The notes beneath the pieces are model-generated. The model had not been told where the DNA came from, did no database searches, and saw only the letters and a list, made by a program, of their open reading frames with translations. 64,000 nucleotides of DNA from Ricinus communis (lineage: Eukaryota; Streptophyta; Magnoliopsida; Malpighiales; Euphorbiaceae), in the NCBI RefSeq assembly GCF_019578655.1, contig NC_063260.1, positions 8,682,501 to 8,746,500 of the forward strand. Reading direction: 5' to 3'. Shown here one piece after another: positions 33,309-44,261 of the stretch; the first letter of the stretch is position 1; each line of letters begins with the position of its first letter. Both the position numbers and the translations under genes were made by a program.

Positions 33309-36300
33309 CACACTAGGTCTGATGGAAAATAAATTTCTATAATAGCAAGAATTGAGGGTTTATCTTGTTTAGGGTAGGGCATAAAGCAGGGGATTGAGGG
33401 GAGCTTGTAAATGTTACTATCCCAAATTAGTAGCTAAGACAATATGTATGGTATTTGTAAGAAGAAGTGGTATATGCCAATGGCAGAAATTAGCAAGAAA
33501 AGTAAAGTCTGCTTGTAGATTCAGAACCACAGTGTATATTGTACTTTCTTAATGGTTAATGCTTAATTTCAATTGATTGAATGCTATGGATGTTTGCTAA
33601 TTCTAATTCTTGAATTCTCATGGTCTACTGCTTAAGCTTTAAATACAACACTAACACACCTTCTCTTGTTATTGGATCAATATATTATTATTATTTTTCC
33701 ATATCCAAACTTTTTGTGGACACAATCTTTCCTTCTCAATTGAAAGGTATGAAAAATGGATTTAAATTTACAGGGAATTGATGTGGCTGACTAGTCAATT
33801 AGGCCTAATAGGCCACCACCCAGCATGGGGTACTGGGTTGTGTTGAAAACCCTACATCTATCTTATAAAATATATTAGTACAATACACATACTTTCTCTT
33901 ATTTTATATTAAAAAGTTAATCAAAACTTAAAACATAAAAACCAAAAAAATCATATCAATACACTTCTAATCTAAAAGAAATATAAATATATTTATAAAG
34001 ACAATAAACTTAAATGTGGCATACAAAAGTTAGGTAGATACTTTATTATTGGATTTCTCAAATTGATTAATACTTTCACAAACCTGACCTACTCATGCCC
34101 AAACTCATATGAAGCTTTTAGGAGAATTAAATATGGATATCATATTAAATTCCAACAAAATTTACTTAAAATTCCCAAATTTATTTGCTGCAAATAGTCA
34201 CTGACAAATGCACTAAATATCACCAATCCTCAACTTGTTTCAAGCAATACCAATCCAGGAAAGGGCCAAGTAATGAGAGTACATTATTACAGGACCAGCC
34301 AGCCGAGAAGAAGAGACTATATGTATATTATATGGAAAGTTTTAGAAAAAATTGAAGCATGTTGGACCCCATCCCATCCATCTAACCCTGTATCAAATCA
34401 CATTCAAAAATTGAGCCCACAAGATTTGGTTCCAAGGGTAGGGGCATATAATATATGACATGAGATTGAAATTATGTTTGGTAATTATGCCATTGATGAT
34501 ACTTTTCTACCTTCTTTTTCTTTTGATTCTTTTGGGGGTTCATTATTCTCTCTTAATGGATCTTTAGATCATTTTGCTAAGATTGCAATACCCATTAAAA
34601 AAAGGTACCTTTGCTCATTGTTTTTCAAAATCTTGCCTGTTCTTGTTAGTGTTTAAGTTGAAGGGATTTCAAATGATCTGGCTATTAATTGCAACTAGAC
34701 ATTAACCCTAAATGGACTTCACTAATATTTTTCTTATAGTTTTATATCATCATATTCTTTTTATATATGGTATGATACTATTTTCTTATATGAATATGAT
34801 AAAAAATAGTAAAAATATATGATTTTTATCTTAATTTAATAGTAATTGCTGAGACTATTATAAAAATTAAGATAAAGATTTGAAGTCCATCAAATTAAAC
34901 AAATAGTAAAATATATAAAATTAAAGGTTGATATTTTGAAAATGAAAAAGAAAAGTCCTAAATTTAATCTAGAAAGAAAAGAAAGACAATTATTATTATA
35001 TGGAAGTAAAAAAAGTTTGTTGCAATTTCATTTTCTCAATCCATAAATGTACAACTTATACTCTTGATCAATTTATTAACTATATGATTTCTTTTTCTTT
35101 TTGGAATTAAGATTGCTAATTATCAGGCTTTTGAACTATGCTTAAAGGGATCTTCTGTTCAATTTTAATCATGAATTGACATCCCAAAGAACTTAGATAT
35201 TCTTTTTAATTATTATTCTTATTTTTGCCTTTAATTTTTGTGGGTCCAAAATGGACTTTTTATGCTAATGTCATGAAAACAAAACCAAATTTTATCTTGG
35301 TCTTTACGAAATCCCTTTCCTACTCACTTTCTATAAAGTCTTGAAATCAGTCACATCATTGATACTACTGATTTTGCTGTAAATTTCTTAAATCTTAATC
35401 TTTATGTTATTAGATAGGAACAGAAAAAGTTTTATGTTATATTCAATATAAATTATTTTATTTTCCAAGGATTAATTATAAATATTTAATAGGACCAAAA
35501 TGGCTCATGAATAGATTTTTTTTGAAGTCCAACATATTTCATTTATGCTGCAACAAAAAGATTTACTTTTATTATTTTTTATAATATCATCAAATATATA
35601 TAGTTATTATTAGGCTAAATGTAAATTTAAATATCTGAATTTATACCATTTAGTAATTTTAATTTTTTTATTTTTAATTTAACTTGATTGACGCTTTAAT
35701 TTGTATTATTTGTAATATTTAAATAATTTTTGATATATGATTCTATCTAATGCTTCTATATGCACTATATATAAATATTTTAATATTATTATAAAATAAA
35801 TTTTAGATGTCAGTTTGATTAAATAAAAAAATTAAAAGTGTTAAAAATATAATTTAGGTGTTGTTACATTAGATTGAAAATTAAAATGTTAAAATGCCTA
35901 AATATCTATGTTGTATGCCATTATTTATTATGCATAATAGGTTATATGTATGGTGCGGTTGGATATAATATGGTTAAGTGTCAATGTTAATCAATAATTG
36001 CAACTTTTAATAACTCAGCTATAAGAGGAATTTTAGGTATAATTGTAAAATTAGTATTTTTACTTATTTGATTAGTAATTATAAAAAAGTTTACCCATTT
36101 AGACAAAATTTCATATGGATTTAGAATTTAACAACTTATAATTTTATTATTTAATTATAAATCGCTATAAAAAAATTATTCATCTAATAAAATTCATTTA
36201 ATAATAATATTATGAGTCGTTAAATTTTAAATTTATAATATACAATATAATAACTAATCAAAATGATAATAGCTTTTGTGTTTTGAAATTTTTAAATAAT

Positions 36301-37400
36301 AAAATATTTATTTATATTATAATTTATAATAAATATTAATTTGTTAACTGGATAATATAAGTTTGTGAATTGTAATTTGTGTTTTGTTATAAATATAAGT
36401 TGCTTATAAAGTATGAATTAACTCATGATAATGGACCACTTGAAGAGGGTAATGAAGAAAGCCAACATGGTTTAAGAAAAAATATTATTATTATTGATTT
36501 GGATCTAAGGCAAGCAGCTGAGTATGGCATTTCAAAATATTAAACAAAACACCAATCAATAAAACAGTGGAGAGAGGGTTATCCAAAGGCACATTTCCAT
36601 CTCCTTTTGTTCTTTTAACATTATTATTATTATTATTATTATTATTGGTTACAAACATGTACTTATAATTAAAAAGGAAAAACCATTTTATAATTTGCTT
36701 AATGCTCTTTTACTACTGCAAATTGTGTATTAAGGAATAAAGAACCAATCAAACATAGACAAACTGACAAAAGCAATAATCCAACAGTCCCATTCCCTTT
36801 ACTAAAATTACAACAAAAAGACCTCTAAGAACCCACCCCCCCCTAACTTGAGATGACAACATCTCACACCCACGCGCCCTTTTGATGCGAGTGTCCAACA
36901 CAGACATATGAGCAAGTAAAATCGAACTGGAACTAAAAATAAAGCTGAACTTTTTGTTTTTTTATTTTTAACTTTTACATTTTAAAAATTTGATCTATTT
37001 AAAATTTCTAATTAATCGAGTTAATGGAATATGCCCGCTGACTTTTAAAATAAACCCATATTAAATATTTTGTTGTTTAATGGCGATTGGCTTTTCAAGC
37101 GCTTGGTATGAGAGTAGGGAAGGTGCTTGAAGAAAGATCCCATTGAAGAGGGGTCAGCTACTTTTGGAAACTGTTGAGTTGTTGTTAGAGTAAACCCAGG
37201 TGTCTGAATTTTTTCTGTAAGTACTTATAATAAAATATTATGTGTACCCAAAAAGCATGGAAGGTAAAGAGAATCTAGAAAATAAGAAAACAATTGTCCC
37301 GTATCTTTCACTTCCTCAAAAACCCTTATATTTTTTCTTTTAAAAAAATAAAATAAAATAAAATTAAAATAAAAAAATAAAATAAAATAAAAGAAAGTGA
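33309..37400. other. Large AT-rich gene-less spacer
   Basis: About 4 kb with no supported gene. It contains a possible MITE at about 35612-35920, an (ATT)n microsatellite at 36621-36647, a C-run near 36834-36843 and an (AAAAT)n-type microsatellite at 37344-37392. The small frames at 34273-34458 and 34474-34656 have no recognisable signature. The final few hundred bases are probably the promoter of the DUF863 gene. Confidence 0.45.
35612..35920. mobile_element. Possible MITE (diverged inverted repeats)
   Basis: The left end ggctaaatgtaaatttaaat, then tttagtaattttaatttttt, is similar to the reverse complement of the right end (ggcatacaacatagatattt, then cattttaacattttaatttt). The element is about 300 bp, AT-rich and non-coding. 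It may belong to the same family as the element at 1719-2016, whose ends also start with GG and a TATTTA-type motif. Chance similarity in AT-rich DNA cannot be excluded. Confidence 0.35.
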
Positions 37401-39042
37401 AACAGAAAAAGAAATCATTGAAACCAAAGCTCTAGGTGAAGCAAAGCATATTATGGAATAATGAGAGACCACAAGTTGACAAATTTGAAGTAATTGTTTC
37501 TTTGAGAGAAGGAACTTTTATGTTAATAGAGAAAGAAAGATCTCTTCTTTGGGATTGTGAGTGGAGATCTCTTATCTCCACCTCTCTATTTTCACATGTA
37601 TCAGATACTGGCCTAGCAGATTTCAGTTCCCCTTATATGTTTTTTGCGTGTTGATGATTCAAGATTCTTCAGTTTCATTGCAGAGTTACCCATCTTTGAT
37701 TTTTTCTTGTTGGGGGGGTTGGGTTGTTTTTCTTTGTTAGAATTCTCATGGAGGTAGCTGAATTTCTTGAGAATTCATGGAGGTGTTTTTCTTTAGATTG
37801 GTGGAGGTTGCTATAAAGGTAAGTTCTTTATTGTCGGTTTACCTAAAGTTCTCTCAAGTCTAATTATGCTCTTTGATTCAGTATTAGTGTGTGATTTGAC
37901 TTGGGTGGTTTTATGCATCTTCTCCATTTCTTTTTATTTTAATCTTTTATGCGGATTAATGATTTTTATGGTGTTATTGTTGTTTCAGCTAATGAATTTA
38001 TGTGAAATAGGGGTCTGATGCAATTTTCCTTTCTTTCCTTTTTTTCTTTTAAACTCTTTTGAGCTCTTTTTGTGGGATTGATATTTGGTGATCTTGAATA
38101 TATATTGGAGTTCGTATAGAAATTGACTCTAAATTATGATTTTGGAATAGGCTGTTCCTGTTAATAAATTTTCATGATTTATGCACTGCAATTCTGGCTT
38201 TAGCTGATGCTTTGGTTTACTGCATTCTTTCCTTTATGTTATTTTTGCCTTCCAATTTACATCTTAGTACAGCAAACGTATATAACTGATAAATGAAGTA
38301 TCTATTGAGCTTCTTTCTTTCTTTCTCTTCTTAACGCATCTGCTGAGCTGTCTGTCAGTCAATGAGGACTTCTATCAATATCAGTATTATCTGGTCGAAG
38401 AATAATAAATTATAAAGCTCTTTCCCCCTCTTTATTAAATGATTCCAGAAAGCAACTTTGTGTATATTGCTTCATGATCCAGTTGCTAAGTTTGATGCTC
38501 CATCGAGCAAAGATTGTGACATCATGCTTACATGCAATGTGGAAAGTAAAAGGTGACAGGGACCTTTGGCTGAAGTTTTAAAGTAATGTTCATCAAAAAA
38601 GAATTGAATGGCCATAGTTGTATAATATTGAGGACAATCAATTTTCTAGGAATATTTATATGCTTCAAGAAAAGGGATTTCCATGGTGTATCAGAAGTCC
38701 TTGTCGGTATGCTTGTTACATTATGCAAGGACTTCTCTTTATTCGACCTCATGAACCAGTGTGTTGTCCGGTTGTATGTAAGCATTAATTGATATGCTTA
38801 TATGAGTATTAATGATGGTTTATGTAAACAGAGTTACAGTAGTTGGTTTGGTTATAATATGATTGTACATCATTAATTTTCCATTTCAGTTCTGGTCCGG
38901 AATTTCCTCTCAAGATTATATGAAGTAGTAACCTTCCTATGTCTTTTCATTATGTAAGAACTCTTCTTGGTCTACATTGTCTTGCATTTTATTTAGCTGT
39001 GCAATCTTCATGCTAATTAGAGCTTTCTTGCATGATTTGCAG
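37400..39042 (+). promoter_or_regulatory. Inferred 5' leader exon and leader intron of the DUF863 gene
   Basis: A good splice donor (ataaag|gtaagttc, GT at 37819) lies 1.2 kb upstream of the coding ATG, and the acceptor tttgcag ends at 39042, two bases before ATG 39045. This implies a 5' UTR exon ending at 37818 and a leader intron of 1224 bp. A 72-codon upstream frame (37436-37654) would fall in this leader exon. The transcription start is not identifiable by eye. Confidence 0.5.
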
Positions 39043-39044
39043 GA

Positions 39045-42000
39045 ATGGGTACTAAAGTGCAGCACAAGATGTATCTGTCAACAAATTATCCTATGAGGGA
39101 TTTAAATGAAAATGCTAGCAGTGATAGCTGGCTCTCTCATCATGGAAATAAAACATTCGGGCAATATTATAACATATTCCCTGCCAGGCCAGCAATAGAA
39201 GGATATGCAGGATATGAACGGGAACAATTGAGGCAAACCATACTGAAGCATGAAACTGTATTCAGGCAGCAGGTTCAGTAGTTTATTTCAATTTAATCTT
39301 GTTTTTATACCAAGGAGTATTGGTATAAGCCTTCTTGGCATAAAACCTTTGAAATTTAAGGACAACTTGAATTCCTAATATCATCATTTTCTATTATTTA
39401 TTTATTTGTTTTTACATCCAGCTCCAAGAATTGCACCGCCTTTACAAAATACAAATGGACATGATGAATGAAGTTAGAAGCAAAGAACCAAGCAAACATC
39501 TCAAACCCATAGGGACATCGCAATCAAGTATTTTTGCCTTGCCATCTATAGATAACAAAATCAGGTGGCATGATTCTGGTCTGCCTTTGGTGGATTTCAC
39601 TCATCATATATCATCTGCATCAGGTGCTGATAGCATCCAATCACACTTCAGCTCCATGAATGTGAAGATCATGCAATCTGGTTGTGGCTCTACTGACAAT
39701 GAATCAAGATTTAAGGAGTATGAATCTCTTGAATCCAAATGCAAGAAGCTTCAAAGAAGATTGTTCGACCTTGAGCTTCCAGCTGATGAATGCATAAATG
39801 ATGAAGGCCAAGGGGCATCTGGGGGTTCAGGGATAAAAAATTGCTCTCCTAATGGAAATTGCCAGGTTGCTTCTGAAAAGAATGGTTACTTGTCAACTCA
39901 CAATGGTGCATACTCTATTTGTAATGCAGACGCTTTGAGTTCCAACATGAATTTAAGGAGGAACCTCGGTCTTACTGATCTTAATAAACCTGTCCAGGTT
40001 GAGGAAGCATCTAGTATAGCTTCTGTTGATATTCTAGGTAATGTTACTAGCTCTAGAGAGGGGATACAAAAGATAGACCTTTCTGCAAGTTCGTATTCAG
40101 GCTTTTTGGCTAAGGAAACTTCCCAAAGCCCCACTAAAGAAAAGCATGACGGAGTTAGCTTGCATAATCTGCATTTAGAGCATGGAAAGCGAGAGAAAGG
40201 ATGGCTACCTTATACTTTTAACCCCGGTAAGGACTTCTTTGATGATGCTTGTTAAATCTCTCTCTCTCTCTTCGTGAAGTCCATTTTCTTCTATGAGTGA
40301 ATTTGGAGCTGTGACAGATACATAATTGTTTAAAGATCACCTCTGGGTTTACCTATCATGTTTGCCATCTCTCTCATTGATGAAGAGGGTATTTGACATC
40401 CCATTTTCTTCTAAATTCTGGCAGCAACTCTAGACTGGTGGAATCATATAGAAATTAGTAAAGAGAAAAGAGAACCTGATAAATGATGCTGGTATCTGAA
40501 GGGAGAAGAAAGTGTTGAAAAACTAATTGCCTGACCCTAATCATTTTGTTCTTAAATGCAATGAGAATAATTTCCTATAGAATGTTCCTCCTCCCTGATT
40601 ACAGGTCGGAGAACTTTAAGAGTTTCATGTACACAGAAGATTGTTTGAAAAAGAAAAACTCTTCATCTTTCCTGGTGATGTTTCAGGCTTCCTTTTATTG
40701 CTGTATGGGAAACTAGGGAAATAAACATGCTCATCATATCTATACACGTGTGCATTTGCACACTCTATGCGATGCATGTATCCATATACTTGCATTATTC
40801 TATGGCAACTGAAAGTTATCCCTTCTATTAACTCTCCAGGGTTTACCATATTCTTCTAGGTTATTTATTATTCTCCAAAGCCACTGTATGACTGTATTTA
40901 TTTGATTTGGTTGCCTATTCAGGCCAACATACAAGCAACAAAAATTCTGAAAATGAAGGTTTCCACTGTGATCTTTTGCCTGCAAAATATGAATCATCAC
41001 AAATTGGATGCCAGGGAGCTGATCGAAACAGAAGGGAGCAATCATCAAAGAAGACAATTTTTGGTGTAGAAATCTTTCACAGAAACCAGGATTCTAGTGT
41101 TATAGCTTCAGGTTTGTATACTCTGCAGCCAGTTTTTGCTCAAATATAATTTCAGTTATTCTGATTCATCCTCCATTCTGTCTTGGAGGAAACTTCTAGC
41201 TGGATGGAGATAGAATATGACATCTGTTAAGGGAAATACTAACTCTAATGCTTTTTCTAAATCAGAGAATGGTTCTGCCAGATTGGTACATGGCCGTGAA
41301 ATTGCACGGGATAAGTCACTTGTTAACAACAATCTAAGATCAGTTCCAAGTTTGAGAGCTGAACCATCCTACCAAAATAGCCCTTGCCTTGTTTCTCAGA
41401 TGGAATCCAAAGAATCACAGGTTTTCCATGAATCAGTAAGCTTTGGCAACCTGAATGGCATCAGCCACAGTAATTCCAAACAAGCTCCTGATCGTAGTCT
41501 TACAAGTAACTTTAGGTGCTCGAGCTGGTTGTGGAAATCAGAATCTGTGGAGGTAGCAAATGCAGTTCTTCCAAAAAGCTGCCAGAATGGAGCTATATCT
41601 GATTCAAAAACAATTTGTAATGATGATATAAAGGAGGAAGAGAATCCTAGAGGCAGATTGTCTTGGCTTAGAGATACTTCATTTTGTGATGGGAAATATT
41701 CTAAAGAAAGGGATGGCTCTGATCGGGTAAATTTAAATTTCTTGCAAAACCAGTCTCAGCAGTTTGCTGTCAAAGCCAATAGCACGATGGGCCCCTCTCA
41801 AAGCTTTATTTCCTCATTGATGACAAATTCCCATGCCCACGATGCTGAGGACAGGAGAAGTGAAGTAGGTGGCTGTTCTAGCAGGAAGGTTATCGGGGTT
41901 CCCATTATTGAAATGCCAATGTCCAAGGACTTGTCTTCTGCAAGCTTTGCCTCAAAGCCTAGTTGTGCTTTGGAAATCAATGGCTCTAACTCTTTTAGAC

Positions 42001-43094
42001 CTGGCTTACTTCTTGCTGATCTAAATCATGATCCTATGCCATCTGATTCTGGAGAGATACAACACTTGAAAACTGTGGATGCTAAAGAGGGATCAGTTGA
42101 TTGTAGTGCTAATTTAAGAGATCACATTGATTTGAATGTGAGTGTGACTGAAGAAGAGTCTCAATTGACGCACTTTTCTCCTGGAACAAAGGTAAAGACT
42201 GCATTTGAGATAGACTTGGAGGCACCTGTAGTTCTGGATTCCGAATCGGACATTACTTCTGGAGGTGAATTTGTAGAAAGTAGACTTAAAGAACAACTTG
42301 ACCCATTAAAAGATGAGTCTGGGGAATACTTCCATGAAGGCTTTGTGAAGGTTGCAGCTGAGGCCCTAATTGCCATATCATCATCTCATATGCACAACAT
42401 TCAAGTTGATGATACCCATCCTCATTTGGAAGCTTCATTGAGCAATGCCCTTCATTGGTTTACAGAGATCATTACTTCTGATATGGTTGAGATTGAGAAC
42501 GATGCATCTCTTTCAGTTGGTATGAAAAGTACAGATCGTGAAGATTCTATATATAAGGGTATTGATTATTTTGAGTATATGACGTTAAACTTGACAGAAG
42601 CCAAGTTGGAAGAGTATCACTATGAGCCTGAGGTTATAGAGAACACTAGAGATGAAGTCATATTGCCTAGACGTCCTCGGAGAGGTCAGGCGAGGAGAGG
42701 AAGGCAGCGGAAGGACTTTCAAAGAGATGTACTTCCTGGTCTTGTCTCTCTATCCAGGAATGATGTGACTGAGGATCTTCAGACCATTGAAGGACTTGTT
42801 AGAGCAACTGGTGGGATTTGGCAATCAAGTTTGTCACTGAGGAACTCCCCAAAGGGGAGAGGAGGAAGGGGAAGAAAGCGTTCAGCGCCTACAGCTACCA
42901 CCCCTACAGTTAATGCTACATCTCCTACAGAAACTGCAGTCATTCCAACCCAATCTCAGCAACCTAAATGTATGGAAACAGGACTTGAGAAGACTAGACT
43001 AACGGGATGGGGCAAGAGGACAAGGCGTCCCCCAAGGCAGAGATGTCCAACTAATCATCCTCCCTTTTCCATTACAATAAGTAGAGCACAGTAG
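39045..43094 (+). CDS. DUF863 family protein (probable nuclear protein)
   Basis: Four coding exons (39045-39272, 39422-40226, 40923-41111, 41266-43094) join to 1016 residues. The N-terminus, MGTKVQHKMYLSTNYPMRDL followed by YEREQLRQTILKHETVFRQQ and LQELHRLYKIQMDMMNEV, is the conserved start of plant DUF863 proteins such as At1g69360 and At1g26620. A coiled-coil segment (residues about 60-95) is followed by a long Ser/Asn-rich low-complexity region with repeated DLN motifs (LTDLNKPVQ, LLADLNHDP, HIDLNVSV). A basic patch RRPRRGQARRGRQRKDF and then VLPGLVSLSRNDVTEDLQTI lie near the C-terminus, followed by RGGRGRKR. The DLN motifs resemble EAR-type repression motifs and the basic patches resemble nuclear localisation signals; these are inferences, as the family has no established biochemical role known to me. 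The last acceptor (cag at 41265) was chosen because any earlier one meets a TAG at 41211 or breaks the frame. Confidence 0.88.
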
Positions 43095-44261
43095 ATGTTT
43101 ACAACTCCAAAGAGAATAGGAGGCTTTTTTCCTGGCTTTTGCCTATCAAATTTTTTTTCTGGCCTGGAAGATTCACATTGTACATGCTTTCTTTCAATTT
43201 TCAGCATCTGGGGTGAGCTTGTTTTTTCTTGTCATAAAATAAGTGACATTTGATCCTTACTGAGTGTTGACATAATATTAATTTTTTTTCCTTAAATTTA
43301 TTTTATTGTAGTTTAGTGTGTAATATAATTGAAAGACATGGTTGGAAGTTGGGGAACCTTAGTATGTTATTCTTTTCCAGCTTGCAGAGCTAGCTTATAT
43401 CTTTTCTTCACCTTCTATAATGCTCATGATTGTGACTGAATAAATAAAAAAATGCCTCAGGCATTTTGCCAACATAGACATATAAGCCTAGCAAGAGGAA
43501 GTTCATTTTCATTTGCTTCGGGCTCCTGTCGAGAGACAGATCCATATTATCAATTCTCTGATACAACTTAAGTGGGAAAGATTTATTATGGCTAGAAATC
43601 TTTTTGATATCATGGACATGTATGAGGTGTCAAACTGTCAACCATAATACCTCTTGAAAGTTTTTCTTCTGATCACATTAGAGAGTCCACCTGAATGTAT
43701 GTTCTGCAGCTTCTCTCGTCACTGTAAATAAATTTCCAACACCTTCTGCAGATGAACTGGTAATCATAGATCAATCATTAAAGAGACTCTTTGAACTCGC
43801 TTTTTTTTTTTTTTTACATTAAAAAAGAAAAAAGAGAAGCCAAAATGAACGGAGCTGTTTCAAATCTAATATTGATTTTTCAACCATCCTGTCAAAATCT
43901 CTTTAAGAAAAGGGCTATCAAAAACTCAACATCTAATCAGTAATAATATCTAGCAAACTGAAATCAAGCACCTTGTTACATTAGATATAACATGACATCC
44001 ACACTCTGCTAAAATGATTTTGACAGGGTTGTTTATTATTTTAATACCAGTGACACTCGTGGGTAGTCCATGACTCAACTAACTTGTTTCATCTCTACAG
44101 TGTAACTGCCTGATTGTGACCTCACTCTCCTGCTGCAGCTTTTGCTCCATTTACCCAACTGGCACACATTTCTAAGATCTAAAAACCAAAAACCCTTATA
44201 TGATTCAATTCCAAAACCCAAACCAAAGCTCTCAACTTTGTCCGTTCTCCACTTTTACCAC
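43095..44261. other. Spacer between DUF863 and oxidoreductase genes
   Basis: The 3' UTR of the upstream gene and the promoter of the downstream gene. A poly-T run lies at 43801-43815. In-frame codons upstream of 44262 (from 44142) extend the next gene's frame but look like leader. No other feature was recognised. Confidence 0.5.

Noticed and set aside
41112..41217. Calling the DUF863 gene a pseudogene because of the TAG at 41211 and a frame shift
   Set aside because: A well-formed acceptor at 41265 restores the frame from the strong exon boundary at 41111, so an intact product is possible.
44142..44261. Upstream start of the oxidoreductase at 44142
   Set aside because: The added 40 residues do not resemble relatives' N-termini, which begin close to YDLIILGASGFTGK; treated as leader.
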